Below, piece by piece: positions 1 to 10,280 of a DNA stretch of 64,000 bases. A program made the position numbers and the translations under genes. The first letter of the stretch is position 1; the number at the start of each line of letters is the position of its first letter. Source of the DNA: Actinocrinis sp035653575. GTDB taxonomy: Bacteria; Actinomycetota; Actinomycetes; Streptomycetales; Catenulisporaceae. The stretch lies in contig NZ_DASRBQ010000009.1 of NCBI RefSeq assembly GCF_035653575.1, forward strand, positions 8,511-72,510. Reading direction: 5' to 3'. The notes beneath the pieces are model-generated. The model worked only from the letters and a program-made list of their open reading frames with translations, did not search any database and was not told the DNA's origin.

Positions 1-2
1 TG

Positions 3-1706
3 CGCAGTGAGATCGTCGCGCTGATCGAGTCCGCCGCGCAGGCGGTGGTGCGGGCGCGCCGGCTCGCCACCGAGCCCACGGAGCGGCGCGCGGCCCTGGA
101 GGACGCGGTCGCGCTCGACCAGCTGCGCGAGATCGTCGACGCGACGTGGGAGCCCGTGCTGCTCGTCGCGCCCACGCCGATGGAGTCCGGGCGTGACTCC
201 GGCAGCGGCGGAACCCGGGGAGAGCGGGGCGAGCCCGAAGAGCCGGGCAAGAGTGAGGCCGGTTCGATAGGCGGACTGCGGGTCATCGCGCTCAACCGGG
301 CCGCCCGCGAACTGATCACCGGCGGAGTGGCGGCCCCGGACCCGGTCGGCCGCAGGCTCACCGAGTCGCTGCCGTGGATCGCCACCTCCGGCGCCTTCGA
401 CGCCTTGCGCGAGGTGCTGATCACCGGGACGCCGTTCCACGACCCCGCGCACACTTACCTCGGGCCGGGGGAGAACGGAGACCGAAGCCGTACCATCTCG
501 ATCAGTGCCACCCGGCTGGCCGAATCGCTGCTCTACATTGCGCTGCGCCCGGCCGGTGAGCAGCGCGGCGACGAGGAGGCCGTGGCGGCGCGGCTGCGCC
601 GGATGGCCGAGACCGGTTCCTGGGAGTGGGACGCGGCGACCCGGGAGGTGCACTGGTCGCCCGAGGCGCTGATGGCCTTCGGCTCGCGCACCCCGCCCGG
701 ACCGATTCCGGAGGACCGGCCGCCCTACACCGTGCATCCCGACGACCAGCTGGAGCATGACCGGCTCATGCGCACCCTGCTGCGCGGAGGCCGGCAGGCG
801 CAGGGTGAGTTCCGGGTGGTGCGCCCGGACGGCGCGGTCCGGCACGTGCGCATCGCCGGGGAGCCGATCCTCGGCCAGGGCGGCTCGGTCAGCTCGGTCT
901 TCGGCACTGTGCAGGACGTCACCGAGCAGCGCCGGGCGCAGACCGCGCTGGAGATCGCGCACATCCAGCTGGCCGCGCAGCGCAGCCGGGCCGAGTCAGA
1001 GCGGCAGCTGGCCACCCTGCTGCAGCAGGTGATCATGCCGGTCGAGCCCGTGCGTGTGCCGCGTTCGGCCGGTCTGGAGATCGCCGCGCGTTACCGGCCG
1101 GCCAGTCCGGGCGCCGGCCTCGGCGGAGACTGGTACGGCATTCTGCCGCTGCCGGACAACCGGCTGTTGCTCACCGTCGGCGACATCGCGGGGCACGGAT
1201 TCGCCGCCGCGACGGCCATGGCGCAGCTCTTCCACGCGCTGCACGGACTCGCGCTCACCGGCGCGGACAGCGAGCAGTTGCTCGGCTGGCTCAACGCGGT
1301 GACCTGTTCGCTGCCCAACTTCACGCTCGCGAGCGCCTGCGCCGCCCTCTACGACCCGGCCGACCGGCAGCTGTGTATCGCAAACGCCGGACATCCCAGC
1401 CCGGTGCTGGTACGCGGGGGCCGGGCGGCTACCATCCCGCGGCCCGCGGGCACGATGCTCGGCGTGGACCCGAGCAGCCAGTACGAGGAGGTGACCGTCG
1501 CGCTGGAAGAAGGAGACATCCTGCTGCTCTACACCGACGGCCTCATCGAGCGGCGGCGGCACAGTCCCGACGAGAACCTGGGGCGTCTGCTTGCCGAGGC
1601 TTCGACGGTCGATCCGGACCTCGAGGTGTACGTCGACCGGATCCTGCAACGCATCAAGTCCGACACCGACGACGACACCTGCATCATGGCCGTCCGGTTC
1701 ACCTGA
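3..1706 (+). CDS. PAS-domain PP2C-type (SpoIIE-like) serine phosphatase, 5'-truncated
   Basis: The reading frame is open to the first bases of the window, so the start lies upstream; the first internal start codon is the GTG at 45. A PAS-like stretch lies near 265-340, a clearer PAS fold near 585-950 (ends with the typical GTVQDVTEQRRA), and a short coiled segment leads into a PP2C/SpoIIE phosphatase domain. Metal-site motifs are GGDWYG (1122-1139, Asp at 1128), VGDIAGHG (1176-1199) and YTDGLIE (about 1531-1551), so the enzyme looks active. Members of this family dephosphorylate anti-anti-sigma factors or similar STAS proteins in actinomycetes; the signal sensed by the PAS domains is unknown. 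It converges on the hybrid histidine kinase at 1751-3985. No kinase/STAS partner is visible next to it. Confidence 0.9.
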   Translation, partial: RSEIVALIESAAQAVVRARRLATEPTERRAALEDAVALDQLREIVDATWEPVLLVAPTPMESGRDSGSGGTRGERGEPEEPGKSEAGSIGGLRVIALNRAARELITGGVAAPDPVGRRLTESLPWIATSGAFDALREVLITGTPFHDPAHTYLGPGENGDRSRTISISATRLAESLLYIALRPAGEQRGDEEAVAARLRRMAETGSWEWDAATREVHWSPEALMAFGSRTPPGPIPEDRPPYTVHPDDQLEHDRLMRTLLRGGRQAQGEFRVVRPDGAVRHVRIAGEPILGQGGSVSSVFGTVQDVTEQRRAQTALEIAHIQLAAQRSRAESERQLATLLQQVIMPVEPVRVPRSAGLEIAARYRPASPGAGLGGDWYGILPLPDNRLLLTVGDIAGHGFAAATAMAQLFHALHGLALTGADSEQLLGWLNAVTCSLPNFTLASACAALYDPADRQLCIANAGHPSPVLVRGGRAATIPRPAGTMLGVDPSSQYEEVTVALEEGDILLLYTDGLIERRRHSPDENLGRLLAEASTVDPDLEVYVDRILQRIKSDTDDDTCIMAVRFT

Positions 1707-1750
1707 GTGCTAGCGCGCGGCAGCCCGGCGGCCGCGCGGTCCGCAACCGC

Positions 1751-3985
<2,235 letters not shown>

Positions 3986-4143
3986 GGCGGACCTCCAGGG
4001 GAACCCCGGCGTGCCGGGACAGCGATCCCAGTGTTCTGAGATAGAGCCGCGCGGGTGGTTCCCGGCCGCGACGTCCTGATCGCACTATATCCGCCGGAAC
4101 GGCCCGCTCGGCCATCGAGCGAGCGGTCAGTCCATACCTTTAA

Positions 4144-4171
4144 CGCGCGGCAACCGTATCGTTGCCGCGCG
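4144..4171 (-). terminator. Hairpin downstream of the VOC gene
   Basis: Perfect inverted repeat with 11-bp arms (4144-4154 and 4161-4171) and a 6-base loop, starting 22 bases beyond the VOC-protein stop on the minus strand. There is no T-run, which is common for GC-rich actinomycete terminators. Confidence 0.6.
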
Positions 4172-4192
4172 CGGTGATCGAAGGCCGGGAGA

Positions 4193-4762
4193 TTACGCGG
4201 GGTGAACACCAGTTTCACGCAACGGCCCGATGCGCAGCGTATTGCCGTCCGAGTCGATCACCGCGAACAGGCTCGTCCCGTACGCGGCGGTGTCCGGCAG
4301 ATCGAGGCAGTTCACGCCGTCGTCGCTCCATGCCACCCGCAGCGCGGCCGGATCCGGGACGCGCAGATAGCAGCCCGAGCCGTTGCGTAGCGGGTCGAGC
4401 GCCGGCTCCAGGTAGAGGTGCAGTTCGACCGGCCCGAGGGCGAGGCGCAGATAGTCGGCGGCGCGGCCGAGCACCGTGAAACCGAGGTAGCGGTAGCAGG
4501 CGAGGGCCCGATCGAGGTCACCGCTCGGCAGGATCGGCACCGCCTGGCCGCCACGCAGCGTTCCGGCACTGTCGGAATCGGCAGCGTCGCAGTCGGCGGG
4601 GCTGGAATCGGCAGGCCCGACCGCGACGGCGCGCACGGACACCGCCGCGGTCGTGGAGCCGGCGCCGCCGGACGGGGAATCGGCGGCGAGCGGCCGAGGG
4701 GTCGGCATAGCGTCAGTGAAACTCAGGAACGCCGCCGTGTGCGCCGCGTTCGCGGCATTCAT
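4193..4762 (-). CDS. VOC-superfamily (glyoxalase/bleomycin-resistance-like) protein
   Basis: The C-terminal about 115 residues form a single VOC module: an opening strand AVPILPSGDLDRALACY, a LGFTVLGR segment, and a closing half ending in FAVIDSDGNTLRIG. This pattern matches bleomycin-binding/glyoxalase-fold proteins, which usually dimerise; many bind small drugs or metals, but the substrate here cannot be told. The first 70 residues are low in complexity (Ala/Ser/Asp) and unlike the family, so translation may begin further in, either at the Met 19 codons downstream or at the GTG that would make AVPILP the N terminus. The annotated ATG is therefore the longest option rather than a proven start. 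It is transcribed toward the histidine kinase but is separated from it by a hairpin. Confidence 0.75.
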   Translation of the reverse strand: MNAANAAHTAAFLSFTDAMPTPRPLAADSPSGGAGSTTAAVSVRAVAVGPADSSPADCDAADSDSAGTLRGGQAVPILPSGDLDRALACYRYLGFTVLGRAADYLRLALGPVELHLYLEPALDPLRNGSGCYLRVPDPAALRVAWSDDGVNCLDLPDTAAYGTSLFAVIDSDGNTLRIGPLRETGVHPA

Positions 4763-4877
4763 ACGCCGCGGCTGCGATTACTCGCACAATTCAAACGCCC
4801 GCCGCTCTTGCCGGCCGCCGCTGATCGGTCCCGCCGGTCGGCGCTGGGCCGGATCAGCGGTCAGATTAGCGGCCGGA

Positions 4878-5357
4878 TCAGTCGGAGGCCGAGGCGCGAA
4901 GCTCGTAGATCGGGTTGTAGATCGCGCGGTTGCCGCGCAGCGTGGTGATCCGGCCGCGCAGCTTGATCGTGCGGCCGGGGCTGATGCCGGGGATGTGCCG
5001 GCGCCCGAGCCAGATCACGTTCACCGTGCCGGTGCCGTCCCACAGCTCGGCCTCCAGCGCGGGCACGCCGGCGTGCGGCCGGAAGGTGACCGTGCGCAGC
5101 GTGCCGACAAGGCACACCTGCTCGCGGTCCTGGCACCGGCCGATCGGCATCGCCTCGGAGGCCTGGATCTCCGCCTGGAGCTCGTCGGCCTGCAACTCGT
5201 CGGGATCCGCCGCCAGCCGGGAGAACAGCCGCCGCAGCTTCGAGCCCTGGCCGCGCGGCGGACGCCCGCCGCCGGCGTCGGCCTCGGGGCGCTGTGCATC
5301 GCTGCTGCGGCCGGTTGATGCGGCCGGGTCCGTATCTGTGCCGTCGAGCGCTCGCAT
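4878..5357 (-). CDS. OB-fold nucleic-acid-binding-domain protein
   Basis: 159 residues. The N-terminal 40 residues are disordered; the rest matches the small actinobacterial OB-fold family seen as a conserved neighbour of potassium/amino-acid permeases in Streptomyces. Recognisable segments are LRRLFSRLAADPDELQ, the CQDREQVCLVGTLRTV strand pair, and EAELWDGTGTVNVIWLGRR, followed by IPGISPGRTIKLRGR. Such folds usually bind single-stranded nucleic acid, but no function has been shown for this family that I know of. It lies 81 bases downstream of the KimA-like permease on the same strand, so the two are probably co-transcribed, as in relatives. Confidence 0.85.
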   Translation of the reverse strand: MRALDGTDTDPAASTGRSSDAQRPEADAGGGRPPRGQGSKLRRLFSRLAADPDELQADELQAEIQASEAMPIGRCQDREQVCLVGTLRTVTFRPHAGVPALEAELWDGTGTVNVIWLGRRHIPGISPGRTIKLRGRITTLRGNRAIYNPIYELRASASD

Positions 5358-5438
5358 CCTCGCGGGCTCCTTCCTGGAACTGGTCCTGGCGGCGGGGCGA
5401 ATGTTCGGTTGTGCTCTGGTGGCGGCGGCGCTGGGGGC

Positions 5439-7436
5439 TCAGCCGCTCTTCGACGGGGTCTTGGTGGCGGGCGTCTGGTTCAGCATCTGCTGCTTCACTC
5501 TTTCCTGCCTGCTGACGGCCGAACGCAGCTGGTAGGGCACGCTGGCCACCACCACTCGGCGCTGAAAGAGCAGCCGGCCCTTCAGCCGCAGCGCTGACTG
5601 GTTGTGCAGCAGCTGCTCCCACCAGTGTCCGAGTACGTACTCGGGGATGTAAACGGTCACGATATCGTTCGGGTTCTCGGTTCGCAGGCGCTTGACGTAG
5701 TCGACGATCGGCCGGGTGATCTCTCGATACGGCGAGGCGATCACTGTCAACGGGATCGGGATGTCCCTTTGTTCCCAATCGCGGCGCAGCGCCTCGGTCT
5801 CGGCGCTGTCCAGGTCGACGGTCACCGCCTCAAGCCGGCTCGGCCGCGCGGCCCGCGCGTAGCCGATGGCCCGCAGCGTCGGCAGGTGCAGCTTGGAGAC
5901 CAGCACGATCGCGTAGTTGTTGCTCGGCATGGTGACCTTGTAGTCCGGCGGCGGGGTCAGCTCTACCGACACCGAGTAGTAGTGCCGCTGAATGCCCCGC
6001 ATCAGCAGCCAGATCAGCGGCATGGCCACCACCACGATCCAGGCGCCGGCCATGAACTTGGTGGCCAGCACGATCGCTAGGACGATCGCGGTGATCCCCG
6101 CGCCGACCGCGTTGATCGTGCGGGAGCGCAGCATCCGGTTGCGCGCCGCGCGGTCGTTCTCGGTGGCCAGCAGGCGGTTCCAGTGCCGGATCATGCCGGT
6201 CTGGCTGCACACGAAGGAGACGAACACGCCCACGATGTACAGCTGGATCAGCCGGGTCGGCGAGGCCTTGAACACGACGACCAGCGTGATCGCGAAGCCG
6301 GAGAGCAGCAGGATGCCGTTCGAGAAGGCGAGCCGGTCACCGCGGGTGTGCAGCTGGCGGGGCAGGTAGCCGTCGCGGGAGAGGATCGAGGCCAGCACCG
6401 GGAAGCCGTTGAACGCGGTGTTCGCGGCCAGCACCAGGATCAGCGCGGTGACGAACTGCAGGATGTAAAACAGCGGCGAAGCGCCGCCGAAGACGGAGCG
6501 GCCGACCTGGGCGATGACGGTTCGCGGCGTTTCCCCGGACGGCAGGCCGATCAGGTTCGCGGCGTCGGCGGCGTGCACATGCGCGGCCAGCGCGAGCGCG
6601 GTCACGCCGGCGAACATGCTGACCGCGATCCCGCCGAGCAGCGCCAGCGTCGTCGCGGCGTTCTTGCTCTTCGGCGGCTTGAACGAGGGCACGCCGTTGC
6701 TGATCGCCTCGACACCGGTCAGCGCGGTACAGCCGGACGCGAAGGCGCGCAGCAGGAGGAAGGCGAGCGCCAGACCGCCGTAGCTGCCCGCTGCTTTGAT
6801 CTGGTAGTGGGCGCTCTCCGACTCAAGTGGGTGACCGGTGGCGATCCGCAGCACGCCCCAGATGATCATGATGCCGACCGCCGCGACGAAGCAATAGGTC
6901 GGAATCGCGAACGCGGTGCCGGATTCGCGCACCCCGCGCAGGTTGATCAGTGTGATCACCGCGATGACCAGGACCGAGATGAGCACCGCGTGCGCGTTGA
7001 GCGCGGGGATGGCCGAGGCGAGGTTCGCCACGCCGGCGGCGGTGGAGACGGCGACGGTGAGGGTGTAGTCCACCATCAGCGCGCTGGCCACGGTCAGTCC
7101 GACCTTCGGCCCGAGGTTGGTGGTGGCCACCTCGTAGTCGCCGCCGCCGGAGGGGTAAGCGTGCACGTTCTGCCGGTACGAGGCCACGACCACGAGCATC
7201 AGGAAGCCGACCGCGGCCGCGATGTACCAGGTGTAGTGGAAGAAGGCGAGGCCGCCGGCCGACAGCACCACCAGAATTTCCTCAGTCGCGTAGGCGACGG
7301 AGGAGAGGGCGTCGGAGGCGAAGACCGGCAGCGCGATCTTCTTCGGCAGCGTCGCCTCGCCGAGCATCTCGCTGCGCATCGGTTGGCCGACCAGGACGCG
7401 CTTGGTCATCCCCATGAGTGAAGGCACGCCGGGCAT
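5439..7436 (-). CDS. KimA-like APC-family potassium/amino-acid permease
   Basis: 665 residues with about 12 membrane helices in the first 470 and a soluble C-terminal domain of roughly 190 residues. The N terminus (KRVLVGQPMRSEMLGEATLPKK), the SDALSSVAYATEE motif in helix 1, AYPSGGGDYEVA and SGCTALTGVEAISNGVP all resemble the Bacillus KimA (YdaO) high-affinity K+ importer of the APC superfamily. In Bacillus KimA is controlled by cyclic di-AMP; whether that holds here is inference. The start could be the first ATG or the in-frame ATGs at codons 8 and 10, since no strong ribosome site precedes the first. The OB-fold gene follows in the likely operon. Potassium uptake is the favoured role; amino-acid transport cannot be excluded. 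Confidence 0.85.
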   Translation of the reverse strand: MPGVPSLMGMTKRVLVGQPMRSEMLGEATLPKKIALPVFASDALSSVAYATEEILVVLSAGGLAFFHYTWYIAAAVGFLMLVVVASYRQNVHAYPSGGGDYEVATTNLGPKVGLTVASALMVDYTLTVAVSTAAGVANLASAIPALNAHAVLISVLVIAVITLINLRGVRESGTAFAIPTYCFVAAVGIMIIWGVLRIATGHPLESESAHYQIKAAGSYGGLALAFLLLRAFASGCTALTGVEAISNGVPSFKPPKSKNAATTLALLGGIAVSMFAGVTALALAAHVHAADAANLIGLPSGETPRTVIAQVGRSVFGGASPLFYILQFVTALILVLAANTAFNGFPVLASILSRDGYLPRQLHTRGDRLAFSNGILLLSGFAITLVVVFKASPTRLIQLYIVGVFVSFVCSQTGMIRHWNRLLATENDRAARNRMLRSRTINAVGAGITAIVLAIVLATKFMAGAWIVVVAMPLIWLLMRGIQRHYYSVSVELTPPPDYKVTMPSNNYAIVLVSKLHLPTLRAIGYARAARPSRLEAVTVDLDSAETEALRRDWEQRDIPIPLTVIASPYREITRPIVDYVKRLRTENPNDIVTVYIPEYVLGHWWEQLLHNQSALRLKGRLLFQRRVVVASVPYQLRSAVSRQERVKQQMLNQTPATKTPSKSG

Positions 7437-7486
7437 CGTAAGCCCGCGATCGTGTTGACCGCGAGGCGCCTCACGGCATCATCGAG

Positions 7487-9145
7487 TCAGGGGATTTGGT
7501 AGTACGGCGACGCGGTGACGTAGATCGGCGGCTGATTGTCGTCGGGCTGCACTGTGAAGATCTCCTGCGTGTACCCGGGCGCGTAGACGGTGATCGTGAT
7601 GACCTGGCCATTTTGCATCTGCCCGCCAACGCTCGGGGACGCGCTCGGTGTGCCGTAGTTCGGCTGCGGCGGCGGCGCGATGATGGTGAATCCGGGTACC
7701 GCGCCGCCACTCGCGGTCAGGTTGAATCGGCCGACGTAGTTGTACGCCACGAAAGAAGGTGGGTCGGCGATGAGCACTCCGGGCGGCGGGGGAGGCGGGC
7801 TCGGGGACGGTGACCGGCTCGGCGATCGCGATGGGCGCGCCGAGGTCCGCACGACGATGATCGACGGGCTCTGTGACGGCGACTGGCTCGCGGACGCGCT
7901 CGGACTTTGGCTCGGGCTCGCGCTTGGGGACGCCGGGCTGGTCGATATCTCGACGAGCAGTGAGGACCCGCCGCCGGTGTCCACGACCGCGATCACCGAA
8001 GGGCTGTGCGTGGGAATGGCAGCCGCTGTATTGCCGGGGGAGAGATAGCGCATCGTCGTGTAGCCGCCTATCCCGAGCAGCAGCACGAGCAGGATCGCGG
8101 CTGCGACGAGCGTCTTGCGGCGTGCGGCGGCCAGCGGTTTGCGGCGCCGGTCCAGCGGCACCGGGAAGCCGTCGCGGTTGAACGGCTCGGCTCGTTTGGC
8201 GACGCGGGCGCAGTATTCGACCAGGTTCGCCGCTGCCGCTCCGCCGAGAGCGCCGTTCGCGAGGCCGCCGAGGTTTTCGAGACCGCCGGCTCCTGAGCCG
8301 CCGGCGGTCCCGGAGCTTGTACCGGAGTTCCCTGAGTTCGAGCCGGCGTTTCCTGCGCCCGAGCCGGAGCCCGGCAGCACGTCTCCGACCAAGTGCATGA
8401 CGTTCGCGCGCAGGCCCGGCGGCAGCAGCAGGAGCGGCATCGCGCCGAGCAGCATCTCGGGCCGCAGCTCGTGCCGCTTGCGTTCGCCGCAGATCTCGCA
8501 CTGCTCGATGTGCCGGTTGATCCGCTTGCGCAGCAGCGCGGTCAGTTCGCCGTCCCAGCCGTCCAGGATCGCGGCCAGTTCCGCGCATTCGGCCCGGCCG
8601 GTGCGTGCCACCAGCAGCGCGCCCAGCGACTTCTCCAGCTGCCCGCGCGCCCGCGAGAGCAGGGCGTGCGCGTGGTTGGCCGAGACTCCGAGCGCGGCCG
8701 CGAGGTCGGTGCCCTCCAGCTCGTGCCGGACGTTGAGCTCGAAGACCTCGCGCTCGCTCGGGTTGAGGCCCTGGATCGCGGCCCAGATCAGGCCGCGTAC
8801 GTCTGCCTCGCGCAGTCCCGCCTCGACGTCGACGGCGTCATCGCTCACCTCTGCGGCCTGATCGAGTTCGACCATGCCCTGGCGGCCGCGCAGCCGCCGC
8901 AGGCACTCGTTGCGGGCCACCGCGTAGAGCCACGGGCGCAGCCGATCCGGATCCCGCAGCCCGTCGAGTTTCTGCGCCGCGACCACGAACGTGTCCTGCA
9001 ACGCGTCGGCCGCGTCCTCGGGGTCGCGCAGCATCGAGCGGCAGTACGTGTACAGCGCCGAGGCGTATCTGTCGTAGGCGGCAGCCAGTCCTGCCGGGTC
9101 GCCCGCCACGATCGCGGCGACGAGGTCCCGATCCTGCATGCGCAC
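7487..9145 (-). CDS. Membrane-anchored ECF sigma factor with zinc-finger and outside domain
   Basis: 552 residues from a GTG (an ATG lies two codons later). Sigma region 2 spans about 8-90 (DAADALQDTFVVAAQKL; PWLYAVARNECLRRLRG) and region 4 about 112-175 (GLNPSEREVFELNVRHELEG, then an HTH). An anti-sigma-like zinc finger follows with His212, Cys216 and Cys219. A Gly/Ser/Asn linker (258-302) leads to a basic patch and a single membrane helix (about 343-362), after which comes a Ser/Pro/Gln repeat stalk and a beta-rich C-terminal domain (about 465-552) that should lie outside. So sensor, anti-sigma-like module and sigma factor are one chain. Comparable long C-terminal extensions are known in some actinobacterial ECF groups. 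Release, for example by proteolysis, is inference. No separate anti-sigma gene is adjacent. Confidence 0.88.
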   Translation of the reverse strand: MRMQDRDLVAAIVAGDPAGLAAAYDRYASALYTYCRSMLRDPEDAADALQDTFVVAAQKLDGLRDPDRLRPWLYAVARNECLRRLRGRQGMVELDQAAEVSDDAVDVEAGLREADVRGLIWAAIQGLNPSEREVFELNVRHELEGTDLAAALGVSANHAHALLSRARGQLEKSLGALLVARTGRAECAELAAILDGWDGELTALLRKRINRHIEQCEICGERKRHELRPEMLLGAMPLLLLPPGLRANVMHLVGDVLPGSGSGAGNAGSNSGNSGTSSGTAGGSGAGGLENLGGLANGALGGAAAANLVEYCARVAKRAEPFNRDGFPVPLDRRRKPLAAARRKTLVAAAILLVLLLGIGGYTTMRYLSPGNTAAAIPTHSPSVIAVVDTGGGSSLLVEISTSPASPSASPSQSPSASASQSPSQSPSIIVVRTSARPSRSPSRSPSPSPPPPPPGVLIADPPSFVAYNYVGRFNLTASGGAVPGFTIIAPPPQPNYGTPSASPSVGGQMQNGQVITITVYAPGYTQEIFTVQPDDNQPPIYVTASPYYQIP

Positions 9146-9268
9146 ACCGTAGTGAGTTCCGAGCGCTTAGTGGAACACACGGTCGAACACGACTGAGTCA
9201 CATAAGCGCGTCTTGGTGTAATCGAGCACGTAGGAGCCGCCGGCCGTGGCAGGCGCGGCGACCGCCGA

Positions 9269-10006
9269 TCAGATCCAGCCATTGCGCACCGCGTACGCCA
9301 CCGCCTGCGTGCGGTTGCGCAGGTTCAGCCGGATGGTGAGCGACTGGAGCACGGCCTTGATGGTGCGCTCCGAGTAGGCGAGCTTGATCGCGACCTCGCG
9401 GGTGGACAGGCCGTCCGCGATCAGCTTGAGCACGTCGCGCTCCCGCTCGGTCAGCCCGGCGAAGGACAGGCCGCGCGGTTCGAGCGTGGTCCGATTCAGC
9501 AGGCTGACCTGGTCGAGCAGATGGCGGACCAGGTCCGGCGGCATGTCGCCCTGGCCCTGCGCCGCCGCCCGCACGACGCGCACGACGCGCTCCGGGCTGG
9601 CCTCGGCGCGCCGCAGCACCCCGCACACGCCGGAGCCGACGATTCCGGCCATCGCGCGCGGGTCGAGTTGCCCGACGACGAGGACGACCGGAGTGCCGTC
9701 GGCGCGGTGCAGCGCGGTCAGCCAGCGCGTCGCGGGCTCGTCGACGACGTCTGCGATCGCGATCACCACTGCCGCCGCCTCCCCGGCCTCCGCGATCCGC
9801 AGCTCGGGGCGCTGGCGCAGCTGCACCAGGATCCCGGCCTCGGAGATCGGGTCCAGCGAGTGCACACGCACCGCGATGCGATACGGACGGCCCGCGAACT
9901 GACGCTGCGTCGAAGTCGGGGTGCCGACCGGGTGCGCAGGGTGGAGCGGCGCGGCGGACGGCGTGGCTGACGGTGCGACAGGCGCGATGGTTGAGGTGAG
10001 GGACAT
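9269..10006 (-). CDS. LuxR/NarL-type regulator with degenerate receiver
   Basis: 245 residues. The start is set by a textbook AGGAGG (10015-10020) eight bases before the ATG at 10006; longer in-frame extensions would run into the next gene. The C-terminal HTH (about 180-240) reads LTERERDVLKLIADGLSTREVA followed by YSERTIKAVLQSLTIRLNLRNRTQAV, a clear LuxR/NarL DNA-binding domain. The N-terminal half (about 40-150) has the alternating strand/helix pattern of a receiver but lacks an obvious acidic pocket and phospho-Asp at the usual places, so control by phosphorylation is doubtful. It is transcribed in the same direction as the receiver-kinase gene but a hairpin and 275 bases lie between them, suggesting its own promoter. 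Confidence 0.87.
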   Translation of the reverse strand: MSLTSTIAPVAPSATPSAAPLHPAHPVGTPTSTQRQFAGRPYRIAVRVHSLDPISEAGILVQLRQRPELRIAEAGEAAAVVIAIADVVDEPATRWLTALHRADGTPVVLVVGQLDPRAMAGIVGSGVCGVLRRAEASPERVVRVVRAAAQGQGDMPPDLVRHLLDQVSLLNRTTLEPRGLSFAGLTERERDVLKLIADGLSTREVAIKLAYSERTIKAVLQSLTIRLNLRNRTQAVAYAVRNGWI

Positions 10007-10061
10007 GGCGACCGCCTCCTGGTATCGAGAACTTGCCCTATACCGGTGAGAGGAGCGGGCG

Positions 10062-10096
10062 CCCGGAACCCCAACACTTTTTCCGGGAGATTTTTT
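10062..10096 (+). other. Hairpin plus T-run on the plus strand, no upstream plus-strand gene
   Basis: Arms 10062-10068 and 10081-10087 (CCCGGAA/TTCCGGG) are followed by six T at 10091-10096. It looks like an intrinsic terminator for rightward transcription, yet the genes on both sides run leftward. It may stop antisense transcription from the LuxR-type gene, or be chance. Confidence 0.3.
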
Positions 10097-10107
10097 CTGC
10101 GCTCGTG

Positions 10108-10125
10108 TGCGCACGTTCGTGCGCA
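10108..10125. promoter_or_regulatory. Palindromic operator candidate upstream of the LuxR-type gene
   Basis: TGCGCACG and CGTGCGCA form a perfect 8-bp-arm palindrome around TT, about 100 bases upstream of the regulator start. The symmetry suggests a dimeric binding site, but the binding protein is unknown; self-regulation is possible. Confidence 0.4.
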
Positions 10126-10212
10126 GGTCAGCGCCCTGCGGCTGGTCTCGCTGCGCCCATCGGTCTCCGCCCGCTGCGGCCTTCGCGCGGTGCCCGCGCG
10201 CAAGAGCATGAG

Positions 10213-10245
10213 CGGGTGGGGCCGTCCCCACCGCGGCCCCACCCG
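10213..10245 (-). terminator. Hairpin downstream of the receiver-kinase gene
   Basis: Twelve-base perfect arms (10213-10224, 10234-10245) around a nine-base loop, 36 bases past the stop at 10281. Probable terminator that separates this operon from the LuxR-type gene. Confidence 0.65.
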
Positions 10246-10280
10246 GCATGTGGCGCGGCTGTGTCCGCGCTCCCCGTCGC

